Of a DNA stretch of 64,000 nt, positions 41,731 through 50,370 are shown in pieces. The stretch is from the NCBI RefSeq assembly GCF_951230155.1, contig NZ_CATNVD010000017.1, forward strand, positions 1-64,000. The letters run 5' to 3'. Position 1 is the stretch's first letter, and each line of letters begins with the position of its first letter. The DNA is from Parablautia sp. Marseille-Q6255 (GTDB taxonomy: Bacteria; Bacillota; Clostridia; Lachnospirales; Lachnospiraceae). The notes under the pieces were generated by a model that saw only the letters and a program-made list of their open reading frames with translations, did no database searches and was not told where the DNA came from. The translations under genes were made by a program, and so were the position numbers.

Positions 41731-43623
41731 ATGGGAGACTTTAAATTAACGACAGTGGAAGAGTTTGAAGCTGCTACCGAACGGCTTCTGGAGACCGGAA
41801 AAAAGGTTGGAGCAGATGCATGGCAGTATCGTGTAAAGAACCAGACTCCGCACTGTAAATTCGGTGAGCAGGGTATCTGCTGTAGAATTTGTTCCATGGG
41901 ACCGTGCCGTATCACACCGAAGGCACCGAGAGGAATCTGCGGATGCGACGTTCATGGTATCGTTGCACGTAACTACCTGAAATTCACAGCAGGAGGAGCT
42001 GCTACACATTCTGACCACGGTCGCGAGATCTGCCATACACTCTACTGCACAGACCCGAATGGCGCTTACAAGGTAAAAGATCCTGAGAAGCTGATCCGTA
42101 TCGCAAAAGAGTGGGGCGTAGAGACAGAGGGTAAGGACATTTACGATCTGGCTCATGAGATGGCGCTTAAAGCTCTGGAAGAGTATGGAAAGCCGTTTGG
42201 CAACCAGAACTTCATTAAGAGAACACCGCAGCATACACAGGATCTGTGGAAGGCTCAGGAGGTTGCTCCGCGTGCGATCGACCGCGAGGTATCTTCTTCC
42301 TTACATATGACTCATATGGGATGTTCTTCCAAGCCGGAAGCACTGATCCGTCAGTCCCTGCGTGTAGGTCTTGCAGATGGATGGGGTGGTTCCATGGCAG
42401 GTACAGAGTTCTCTGACGTGCTCTTTGGTACGCCGAAGCCGATCGATACAGAGGCAAACCTTGGCGTTATGAACGCAGAAAACGTAAATATCGTTGTGCA
42501 TGGACATGATCCGTCACTGTCTGAGATGGTTTGTGAGTATGCAGATGATCCGGAGATGATCGCATACGCAAAAGAGATGGGCGCTAAGGGCATCACAGTA
42601 TCCGGTGTATGCTGTACATCCAATGAGGTTGCAATGCGCCGTGGTATCCCGATGGCAGGTAACTTCCTGCAGCAGGAGAATGTCGTACTGACAGGTGCGT
42701 GCGAGGCGATCGTCGTTGACGTTCAGTGTATCTTCCCGGCACTCGGGCCACTGAGCAAATGCTTCCACACAAAATTCATCACAACTTCTCCGATCGCACA
42801 GATGCCGGATTCCGAGTTTATCCAGTTCTCACCGGAAAATGCGGATGAAAATGCAAAGGCGATCGTTAAGCTTGCTATTGAAAACTTCAAGAACAGAAAG
42901 CCGGAGCTTGTTCATATCCCGGATATGAAGCAGAAGGCAACAGTAGGTTACTCCTTAGAGGCAATTGTTAAGGTACTGGATGGCGTTACAAACTCTCAGG
43001 TAGATACGCTTGGCACAACAAAGCCGCTGATCGAGTGTATCACATCTGGTGTTCTGCGCGGTGCTGTGGCAATGGTAGGCTGCAACAACCCGAAGGTACG
43101 CCCGGATACAGCACATATCGAGCTTATGAAGAAGCTGATCGCAAACGATATCATCGTGGTAGCTTCCGGATGTTCTGCACAGGCTGCAGCAAAAGCAGGT
43201 CTGATGGATAAGAGAGCAAAGGATCTGTGCGGTGCAGGACTGAAGAGAGTCTGTGAGCTGGCAGATATCCCGCCGGTACTCCACATGGGCTCCTGTGTAG
43301 ACATCAGCCGTATGATGAACCTGGTTGCAGAGCTTGCTAAGGATTCCGGCCTGAACATTTCACAGCTTCCGGTTGTAGGCTGTGCTCCGGAGTGGATGTC
43401 TGAGAAGGCAGTATCTATTGGTAACTACGTAGTAGCAACCGGTATTGATACATTCCTCGGTGTTGACCCGTATGTGAGCGGTTCTTCTGAGGTTGCAGAG
43501 CTTCTGACCGGCGGAATCAGAGACTGGGTAGAGGCAGCTTATACAGTAGAAACAGATATTGAGAAGCTTGTTGATAAGATGATCGACAGAATTGAAGAGA
43601 AGAGAGCGGCAATCGGTATCTGA
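41731..43623 (+). CDS. acsA: carbon monoxide dehydrogenase catalytic subunit
   Basis: The 630-residue protein has the D-cluster cysteines C42 and C50, the B-cluster cysteines C51, C54, C59 and a CxC at 70-72 (RGICGCDVHG), and C-cluster ligand motifs (GVCCTSNEV, VGCNNPKV, VASGCSAQAAAKAG, LHMGSCVDISR, GCAPEWMSEKA). It reduces CO2 to CO for ACS. Length and motifs are complete. Its codon choice (cgt, gca, gta) is strongly biased, as in highly expressed genes. Confidence 0.97.
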   Translation: MGDFKLTTVEEFEAATERLLETGKKVGADAWQYRVKNQTPHCKFGEQGICCRICSMGPCRITPKAPRGICGCDVHGIVARNYLKFTAGGAATHSDHGREICHTLYCTDPNGAYKVKDPEKLIRIAKEWGVETEGKDIYDLAHEMALKALEEYGKPFGNQNFIKRTPQHTQDLWKAQEVAPRAIDREVSSSLHMTHMGCSSKPEALIRQSLRVGLADGWGGSMAGTEFSDVLFGTPKPIDTEANLGVMNAENVNIVVHGHDPSLSEMVCEYADDPEMIAYAKEMGAKGITVSGVCCTSNEVAMRRGIPMAGNFLQQENVVLTGACEAIVVDVQCIFPALGPLSKCFHTKFITTSPIAQMPDSEFIQFSPENADENAKAIVKLAIENFKNRKPELVHIPDMKQKATVGYSLEAIVKVLDGVTNSQVDTLGTTKPLIECITSGVLRGAVAMVGCNNPKVRPDTAHIELMKKLIANDIIVVASGCSAQAAAKAGLMDKRAKDLCGAGLKRVCELADIPPVLHMGSCVDISRMMNLVAELAKDSGLNISQLPVVGCAPEWMSEKAVSIGNYVVATGIDTFLGVDPYVSGSSEVAELLTGGIRDWVEAAYTVETDIEKLVDKMIDRIEEKRAAIGI

Positions 43624-43682
43624 TGACTGTTTGGAACGGCTGCCGGTTTCGACAGAATATAGAATTATGAGGTGACTGGATT

Positions 43683-44453
43683 ATGAAGATTGCTATTACC
43701 GGAAAGGGCGGTGTAGGAAAGACAACATTTGCGGCGACGCTCGCAAGAATGTATGCAGATGAGGGGAGATCTGTTCTCGCTGCGGATGCAGATCCAGATG
43801 CGAATCTTGGTCTTGCACTCGGATTTTCCGAGGAGGAGCTGGATGAGATTATTCCGATCTCAAAGATGCGTAAGCTTGTAGAAGAGCGTACCGGTGCGGA
43901 TGAGTTCAACAAGATCTTCAGAATGAACCCAAAGGTCGATGACATTCCGGATAAATACGCGAAGGTCTGCCACGGAGTCAAGCTTCTCGTGCTTGGCACA
44001 GTAGAGACCGGCGGGAGCGGCTGTGTCTGCCCGGAGCATGTGATGCTCAAGCGCATTATCAGCCATCTGATGCTCCGCAGCAATGATGTCGTCGTGCTTG
44101 ATATGGAAGCAGGGCTGGAACATCTTGGACGGGGCACAACAAGCGGCATGGATGAGTTTGTTGTTGTGATCGAGCCGGGTGCCAGAAGCGTGCAGACCTA
44201 TAAAAATGTCAAACGTCTGGCAAATGACCTTGGTGTAAAGCAGGTGCGTGTTGTGGCAAACAAGGTGCGCAGCGAGGACGATGAGGCGTATATCCGCTCA
44301 AAGATCCCTGCAGAGGATCTGCTCGGTTTTATCCATTATAATTCCGAGGTGATCGATGCGGACCGCCAGGGACAGTCGCCTTATGATTTCAGCCAGAAGC
44401 TGATCGAAGAAATTCGCAGCATAAAAGAAAAAATAGATCAATCGAACAATTAG
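43683..44453 (+). CDS. cooC: CooC/AcsF-type nickel-insertion ATPase, paralogue 2
   Basis: The 256-residue protein has GKGGVGKTTFAA (residues 7-18), DADPDANLGLALG and a CxC at 114-116 (GSGCVCPEH). Between acsA and acsB, it is the better candidate for maturation of the ACS A cluster (AcsF-like), while the first paralogue may serve CODH; this split is inference. GAGGTG upstream. Confidence 0.9.
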   Translation: MKIAITGKGGVGKTTFAATLARMYADEGRSVLAADADPDANLGLALGFSEEELDEIIPISKMRKLVEERTGADEFNKIFRMNPKVDDIPDKYAKVCHGVKLLVLGTVETGGSGCVCPEHVMLKRIISHLMLRSNDVVVLDMEAGLEHLGRGTTSGMDEFVVVIEPGARSVQTYKNVKRLANDLGVKQVRVVANKVRSEDDEAYIRSKIPAEDLLGFIHYNSEVIDADRQGQSPYDFSQKLIEEIRSIKEKIDQSNN

Positions 44454-44466
44454 TGGAGGTAGAACA

Positions 44467-46599
44467 GTGACTTTATTTGATATTGCTTTTAGCGGAAATG
44501 ATACTGTATACGGATTGACAGAAGGTGCAATCGATGCAGCCATTGCGCAGTATGGTGCTGACAAGGCAATTGCTTTTCCGGATACAGCATACAGCCTGCC
44601 GTGCTACTACGGAGTAACAGGTACCAAGGTAGGAAACCTTGGCGAACTGAAAGAGGCACTCGGCGTAGTAAAGACTCTGATGACACGTGAGAAAAGATTA
44701 AATGACGTATTCATGTCAGGCGTGGCTACAGCTCTGTGCGCAGAGTTTCTTGAGGTGCTGAAATACATTGACGGTGCGACACCGTACGAGGCTCCGTGCT
44801 ACGGACATCTCGGCGATGCTACGATCCGTGAGCTGGGCGTACCGCTCGTAACAGGCGACATTCCGGGCGTAGCTGTTATCCTTGGAGCAGCTCCGAGCGC
44901 AGAGGAAGGCGTTGCTCTTGTAAAGAGCTATCAGGCACAGGGTATCCTGGTAACACTTGTCGGCGGTATCATTGACCAGTGTGAGGAGCTTGGATACAAG
45001 ACTGGTGCCAACGTACGTGTGATCCCGCTTGGAAAAGATGTGACATCCGTTATCCACGTTGTATCTGTTGCAGTAAGAGCAGCCCTGATCTTTGGTAACA
45101 TCAAGGGCGGAGACGCAGCAGGCCTGATGGAATATACATTCAAGCGCGTGCCGGCATTTGTAAACGCATTCTCACCGCTTGATCCGGTGATCGTAGCATG
45201 CGGTGCAGGAGCGATCGCACTTGGTTTCCCGGTAATCACAAACGAGACTTCCTTCCCGAATATCAGCGTTCCGAAGAGCCTGATCGTACAGCCGGATGTA
45301 AGCAAGTTCAATGCTACATCTCTTGAGGCGCGTGACATCAAGATCAAGATTACAAACATTGATATTCCGGTAGCATTCGCATCTGCATTCGAGGGCGAGA
45401 TCATCCGCCGCGGTGATATGCAGGTAGAGTTTGACGGATCCAGAGTAGACTGCTTCGAGCTTGTTACAACAAAGGACGTAACAGAGGTAGAAGATCACAA
45501 GATCGAGCTGATCGGACCGGATATCGATGAGTTCGAGGTAGGCTCCAAGCACTCCATTGCTTACGTGGTAGAGGTAGCAGGAAAGAGTATGCAGTCCGAC
45601 TTTGAGCCGGTATTCGAGCGTAAATTCCACTCTTACTTAAACTGCGTAGAGGGTATGATGCATACAGGACAGCGTGATATGATCCGTATCCGTATCAGCA
45701 AGGACACCTTCAATGCAGGCTTCCGTGCAAAGCACATCGGTGAAGTTCTTTATGCGAAAGTAAAGAGTGAGTTTGCTGCTGTTGTTGACAAGTGTCAGGT
45801 TAAGATTTATACAGATGCAGAGCAGTGTACCAAGCTTCGTCATGAGCTGGCTATTCCGTCATTTGACAAGCGCGACGAGCGTCTGAATACACTGACAGAT
45901 GAAGGCGTAGACGTATACTACAGCTGTATCATGTGCCAGGCATTCTCCCCGAGCCACGTATGTGTGGTTACACCGGAGCGTCTCGGACTTTGCGGTGCCG
46001 TTTCATGGCTGGACGCAAAGGCAACGAACGAGCTGGATCCGCAGGGACCGTGCCAGGTGATCACCAAGGAAAAAGTAATCGATGAGCGTATCGGTGAGTA
46101 TGAGGACGTAAACGAGGCAGTTCGTAAGTTCTCTCAGGGTGCTCTTGAGGATGTATCCCTGTACTCTATCATTGAGAAGCCGATGACCTCCTGCGGATGC
46201 TTCGAGTGTATCTGTGGTATTGAGCCGCTTTCCAACGGTGTATGTATCGCAAACCGCGAGTATGCAGGAATGACTCCGATCGGAATGACCTTCCCGGAGC
46301 TTGCTTCCATGACAGGCGGCGGTGTTCAGACACCAGGCTTTATGGGACATGGTAAGCACTTCATCGCTTCCAAGAAGTTCATGAAGGCAGAGGGCGGAGT
46401 TGCCCGTATCGTATGGATGCCGAAGGATCTGAAGGAGCAGGTAGCAGAGCGTCTGAACGCAACAGCAAAAGAAATGTACGACATCGACAACTTCACAGAT
46501 ATGATCGGTGACGAGACAGTTGCAGAAGATCCGGAAACACTGCTGGCATTCCTTGAAGAGAAGGGCCATCCGGCACTCTCCATGGAACCGATGATGTAA
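44467..46599 (+). CDS. acsB: acetyl-CoA synthase
   Basis: The 710-residue protein has the A-cluster cysteines: C487 and C490 in YYSCIMCQAF, C499, C509, and C576-G-C578 in SCGCFECICG; the distance from C490 to C576 (86) equals that of the Moorella enzyme. It joins CO, a methyl group from the corrinoid protein and CoA to acetyl-CoA. The start is GTG with TGGAGGTAG upstream. It is followed by an unusually long gap full of hairpins. Confidence 0.97.
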   Translation: MTLFDIAFSGNDTVYGLTEGAIDAAIAQYGADKAIAFPDTAYSLPCYYGVTGTKVGNLGELKEALGVVKTLMTREKRLNDVFMSGVATALCAEFLEVLKYIDGATPYEAPCYGHLGDATIRELGVPLVTGDIPGVAVILGAAPSAEEGVALVKSYQAQGILVTLVGGIIDQCEELGYKTGANVRVIPLGKDVTSVIHVVSVAVRAALIFGNIKGGDAAGLMEYTFKRVPAFVNAFSPLDPVIVACGAGAIALGFPVITNETSFPNISVPKSLIVQPDVSKFNATSLEARDIKIKITNIDIPVAFASAFEGEIIRRGDMQVEFDGSRVDCFELVTTKDVTEVEDHKIELIGPDIDEFEVGSKHSIAYVVEVAGKSMQSDFEPVFERKFHSYLNCVEGMMHTGQRDMIRIRISKDTFNAGFRAKHIGEVLYAKVKSEFAAVVDKCQVKIYTDAEQCTKLRHELAIPSFDKRDERLNTLTDEGVDVYYSCIMCQAFSPSHVCVVTPERLGLCGAVSWLDAKATNELDPQGPCQVITKEKVIDERIGEYEDVNEAVRKFSQGALEDVSLYSIIEKPMTSCGCFECICGIEPLSNGVCIANREYAGMTPIGMTFPELASMTGGGVQTPGFMGHGKHFIASKKFMKAEGGVARIVWMPKDLKEQVAERLNATAKEMYDIDNFTDMIGDETVAEDPETLLAFLEEKGHPALSMEPMM

Positions 46600-46990
46600 C
46601 ACCGAGGAAGGAAAGGACGCTTGCGTACTTTCAACCGAGGTGTCAGCGAGAAAATCAGAAGGTGTGTTACACCGGCAGACGTGCCTGCACGGCTGGATTT
46701 TCGAGCCAGGGGATTCGCCAGCGAATCACCGTATGATGTTCACAGTTTGGGAAGTCGCTTGCGGGTTCCCATACGAGAACAGCATGATTTTTTAACGAGG
46801 AAAATGTGTAACATTTTTCGAGTCTGACAATGAGATGCAAAGGTGAAGCATTCAGGCTAGCGAATCACAATATTAATATTATTTTGTGTATCACCCCGGC
46901 TTTGCCGGGTATCAAATAAACCAGCAAACATACAGTCCTGCGTTTACCCGATGCAGGACTGGTATGGAAAAACAAGGAGGTAATGTAGAA
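46600..46990 (+). other. 391-base gap between acsB and acsD with about seven stem-loops
   Basis: Stem-loops: GGTGT/ACACC (46661-46673), GTGC/GCAC (46681-46690), GATTCGC/GCGAATC (46712-46727), GGGAA/TTCCC (46749-46770), AAAATGT/ACATTTT (46801-46817), CCCGGC/GCCGGG (46895-46909) and CAGTCCTGC/GCAGGACTG (46933-46961). A frame from 46621 has no ribosome site and lies over the hairpins, so I reject it as a gene. AAGGAGG before acsD ends the region. No riboswitch class was recognised. Confidence 0.65.
46674..46708 (+). repeat. copy of a short dispersed sequence also present after acsV
   Basis: CAGAC, TGCCTGCA and GGCTGGATTTTTCG-like words occur in the same order here and at 52333-52372. Here they are shorter by about ten bases. 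Confidence 0.4.
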
Positions 46991-47932
46991 ATGCCGTTTA
47001 CTGCAAAATCAGGAAAATTCAACGCAAAGATCAACACAGTTGAAATTGGCACTGGCGACAAAGCGATTAAAATTGGTGGAGAGAACGTACTTCCGTTTTA
47101 TACATTCGACGATGCGATCGAGAATGCACCGAAGGTAGGTATCGAGATCACAGACGGCGGTCTGGACAATGAGCCGGAGTGCGTAAAAAAATATTACGAA
47201 GGCTGCGCAACAGTTGTTGATATGGCAAAAAAAGCCGTTACATTTGAGGGCGTTGATTTCCTCAGCATACGTTTGGAAGGCGGAGATCCGAACGGAGAGA
47301 ACAAATCTACGGAGGAGCTGGTACAGCTCGTAAAGGACATCGCAGAAGCAGTTGATGTTCCGCTTGTAGTTTGCGGATGCAAGCACGTAGAAAAGGATGC
47401 TGAACTTCTGGACAAGGCAGCAGCAGCTCTGGAAGGAAAGAATGCAATGATCCTTGCAGCAAAAGAAGAGAATTACAAGACAATCGGTGCTTCAGCAGGT
47501 CTTGCTTACAAGCAGATCGTTGGCGCTGAGTCAGCCGTTGATATCAACCTTGCAAAACAGCTTAATGTACTGCTTACACAGCTTGGTGTAGATGGCAAGA
47601 GCGTAGTGATGAATGTTGGTACAGCAGCAGCAGGATATGGTTTTGAGTACGTTGTATCTACAATGGATCGTGTAAAAGCAGCAGCTCTGTCACAGGGCGA
47701 TGCAACACTGCAGATGCCGATCGTTACTCCGGTTGCTTCCGAAGTATGGGGCGTAAAAGAGGCAATGGCTTCTGAAACAGATATGCCTGAATGGGGATGC
47801 CAGGAGGCTCGTGGCGTTGATATGGAAATCGAGACTGCAGCGGCAGTTCTTGCAGCAGGTTCAAACGCTGTGATCCTGAAACATCCGGAATCTGTAAAGA
47901 CGATCAAAACACTGATTGCGGAATTAGCATAA
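46991..47932 (+). CDS. acsD: corrinoid iron-sulfur protein, small subunit
   Basis: The 313-residue protein is a TIM-barrel type with INTVEIGTGDKAIKIGGENVLPFYTFDD, PKVGIEITD and VCGCKHVEKD. With AcsC it carries the methyl group on cobalamin from AcsE to ACS. AAGGAGG sets the ATG at 46991; upstream in-frame sequence lies in the hairpin region. Confidence 0.96.
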   Translation: MPFTAKSGKFNAKINTVEIGTGDKAIKIGGENVLPFYTFDDAIENAPKVGIEITDGGLDNEPECVKKYYEGCATVVDMAKKAVTFEGVDFLSIRLEGGDPNGENKSTEELVQLVKDIAEAVDVPLVVCGCKHVEKDAELLDKAAAALEGKNAMILAAKEENYKTIGASAGLAYKQIVGAESAVDINLAKQLNVLLTQLGVDGKSVVMNVGTAAAGYGFEYVVSTMDRVKAAALSQGDATLQMPIVTPVASEVWGVKEAMASETDMPEWGCQEARGVDMEIETAAAVLAAGSNAVILKHPESVKTIKTLIAELA

Positions 47933-47962
47933 GAACTGTGAAGCATAAGGAGGAAAAAAGAT

Positions 47963-49312
47963 ATGGCACTCAAAGGTCTTGATATTTTCAAACTGTCACC
48001 AAAGAAAAACTGTAAGGAATGCGGCAGCCCGACATGTATGGCGTTCTCTATGAAGGTCGCACAGGGCGCAGTATCCATTGATGCATGTCCGTACTTCTCA
48101 GAAGAAGCAAAGGCTGCCATGAGTGAGGCAACAGCTCCGCCAATGAAGACGATCAAAGTCGGCGCTGGCGAGAACGAGATGTCACTTGGCGGCGAGACAG
48201 TTCTGTTCCGTCATGAGAAGACTTTCGTAAGCAAGACAAGATATGCGGTATCTCTTTGCAGCTGCATGGATGACGCAACAATCGATGCAAAGCTGGCAGA
48301 GATCCCGAAGGTAGATTACGAGCGTATCGGTGAGAGAATGTTCGTAGAGATGGTATATGTAAACTATGCTGCAGAGGCAGGAAAGGACAAATACCTTGAC
48401 CTCGTAAAGAAAGCGGCAGGACTTGGCCGTGTTCTGATCCTCGGATGTACAGACGCTGAGGTGGCAAAAGAAGCAGTTGCCCTTGTAAAGGATACAAAGC
48501 CGGTATTAAACGGAGCAAACGCTTCCAATTACGAGGCAATGAACGCAGTAGCTACAGAGGCAGGCGTAGTACTTGGCGTACAGGGCGCTGACATCAACGA
48601 GCTGTATGACACTGTGGCAGCACTTGAGAAGCTTGGCAATAAGAATCTGCTGATCGACTGCGGCACGACATCGATCAAAGATGCGTTCACAACAGCAGTT
48701 CAGTTCCGTAAAGCAGCGATCAAGGACAGCAACCGTACATGCGGTTACCCGTCTATCGTAAATGTAGCAATGCTTGCAAAGGGCAACGCTCACCTGCAGG
48801 CAGCACTTGCTTCCCTGTTCACGATGAAATATGGTTCTATCGTAGTTATGGAGCAGATGACATACGCTGAAGCACTTCCGCTTTACGGTCTGCGTCAGAA
48901 CGTATTTACAGACCCGCAGAAGCCAATGAAGGTTGAGCCGGGCATCTACCCGTTAAACGGTGCAGATGAGAATTCTATCTGTGTAACAACAGTAGACTTT
49001 GCTCTTACCTATTTCGTAGTATCCGGTGAGCTGGAGCGTTCTGGTGTTCCGATGAACCTGATCATCAATGATGCCGGCGGACTTTCCGTACTGACATCAT
49101 GGGCTGCCGGTAAGTTCTCATCAAGCTCCATCGCAAAATTCTTCCAGGAGCAGGATATTGAGGGCAAGATCAAGTCAAGAAGACTGGTTATCCCGGGTAA
49201 GGTAGCTGTACTGAAGGGCGAGCTGGAAGCAAAGCTTCCGGGATGGGAGATCATCATCGCTCCGAACGAGGCAGTTCAGCTTGTGAAGTTTATGAAAGAG
49301 ATCACAGCATAA
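47963..49312 (+). CDS. acsC: corrinoid iron-sulfur protein, large subunit
   Basis: The 449-residue protein has an N-terminal [4Fe-4S] site with C17, C20, C25 and C42 (KKNCKECGSPTCMAF ... DACPYF), a TIM-like middle and a C-terminal cobalamin-binding domain. The cluster reduces Co(II) to Co(I). AAGGAGG precedes it; acsD ends 30 bases before. Confidence 0.97.
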   Translation: MALKGLDIFKLSPKKNCKECGSPTCMAFSMKVAQGAVSIDACPYFSEEAKAAMSEATAPPMKTIKVGAGENEMSLGGETVLFRHEKTFVSKTRYAVSLCSCMDDATIDAKLAEIPKVDYERIGERMFVEMVYVNYAAEAGKDKYLDLVKKAAGLGRVLILGCTDAEVAKEAVALVKDTKPVLNGANASNYEAMNAVATEAGVVLGVQGADINELYDTVAALEKLGNKNLLIDCGTTSIKDAFTTAVQFRKAAIKDSNRTCGYPSIVNVAMLAKGNAHLQAALASLFTMKYGSIVVMEQMTYAEALPLYGLRQNVFTDPQKPMKVEPGIYPLNGADENSICVTTVDFALTYFVVSGELERSGVPMNLIINDAGGLSVLTSWAAGKFSSSSIAKFFQEQDIEGKIKSRRLVIPGKVAVLKGELEAKLPGWEIIIAPNEAVQLVKFMKEITA

Positions 49313-49399
49313 GCTACATAGCGCTTGCAGTACTTCAGAAAGTGCACAGAGCATCTCTGGCTGCGCTTTCTAAAAATAATACAAATAAGGAGAATGACA

Positions 49400-50185
49400 A
49401 TGGGCAAATTTATTACAATCGGCGAAAGACTTTCTACGACTGCTCCGGCAGTAAACAAGGCTTTTACGGAGAGAGATCCGGAACCAATCATCAAACGTGC
49501 AAAACAGCAGCTTGACGCAGGCGCTGTTTATCTTGATGTAAACATCGGACCGGCAGAGTCAGACGGTGAAGAGCTGATGAAGTGGGCAGTAAAGCTTCTT
49601 CAGAGCGAGTTTGACAACGTTCCGCTTGCACTGGATACTTCCAATAAGAAAGCAATCGAGGCTGGTATCTCTGTTTACAATCGTTCCAAAGGAAAACCGA
49701 TCGTAAACTCTGCCGATGCAGCAGGAAGAATCGAGTACGTTGACCTTGCAGCAGCAAACGATGCAATCGTTATCGCTCTTTGCAATGGTGAAGGTATCGC
49801 TGCAGACAATGATGAGCGTATGATGTTCCTTCAGACACTTCTGGAGAGAGGTATGGAGCACGGCATGGAAGAGACAGATCTGTGGTTCGATCCGCTGTTC
49901 CTTGTTGTAAAGGGAATGCAGGACAAGCAGCTGGAGATCCTTGAGTTTATCAAGATGATCTCTGATATGGGTCTGAACTCTACAGGAGGACTTTCCAATA
50001 ACTCCAACGGTATGCCGAAGCATATCCGTCCGATCATGGATTCCGCTCTCGTAGCAATGGCTATGATGCAGGGTCTTACATCTGCGATCGTAAACCCGAA
50101 TGATCTGCGTCTCATGGAGACAATCAAGTCCTGTGACGTATTCAAGGGTAATACGCTGTATGCAGATTCTTATCTTGAGTTATAA
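49400..50185 (+). CDS. acsE: methyl-THF:corrinoid iron-sulfur protein methyltransferase
   Basis: The 261-residue protein is a pterin-binding TIM barrel: FITIGERLSTTAPAVNKAF, GAVYLDVNIGPAESDGEE, ALDTSNKKAIEAG, and GGLSNNSNGMPKHIRP. It transfers the methyl of methyl-THF to the corrinoid protein. AAGGAG sets the ATG at 49400, 25 codons inside a longer open frame. Confidence 0.96.
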   Translation: MGKFITIGERLSTTAPAVNKAFTERDPEPIIKRAKQQLDAGAVYLDVNIGPAESDGEELMKWAVKLLQSEFDNVPLALDTSNKKAIEAGISVYNRSKGKPIVNSADAAGRIEYVDLAAANDAIVIALCNGEGIAADNDERMMFLQTLLERGMEHGMEETDLWFDPLFLVVKGMQDKQLEILEFIKMISDMGLNSTGGLSNNSNGMPKHIRPIMDSALVAMAMMQGLTSAIVNPNDLRLMETIKSCDVFKGNTLYADSYLEL

Positions 50186-50301
50186 TTTTATTTAAACTTT
50201 TGAACGGTGTCATAACAGAAACAGGCAGTGCAGGAGGGATTTTTGCCCGGAAACAGTTTTGCCATGAGTGAGCTGACAGCCGTAAGAGAAAGCAGTACAT
50301 T

Positions 50302-50337
50302 CAGATACCCGGAGGCACATGTGTTTCCGGGTATCTG
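50302..50337 (+). terminator. perfect hairpin between acsE and acsV
   Basis: CAGATACCCGGA pairs perfectly with TCCGGGTATCTG. No T run follows. It probably protects or sets the level of the upstream RNA. The remaining 115 bases of the gap hold no gene. Confidence 0.6.
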
Positions 50338-50370
50338 ACCAGAAAGCTGTAGAAAAGTAGAGGAAGACGA

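Noticed and set aside
46621-46827. 68-codon frame between acsB and acsD
   Set aside because: No ribosome site and it runs through several perfect hairpins; the sequence has no protein-like pattern.
46600-46990. Cobalamin riboswitch controlling the corrinoid-protein genes
   Set aside because: I looked for the B12 box and the GCCACTG element and found neither; the hairpins are simple and independent.
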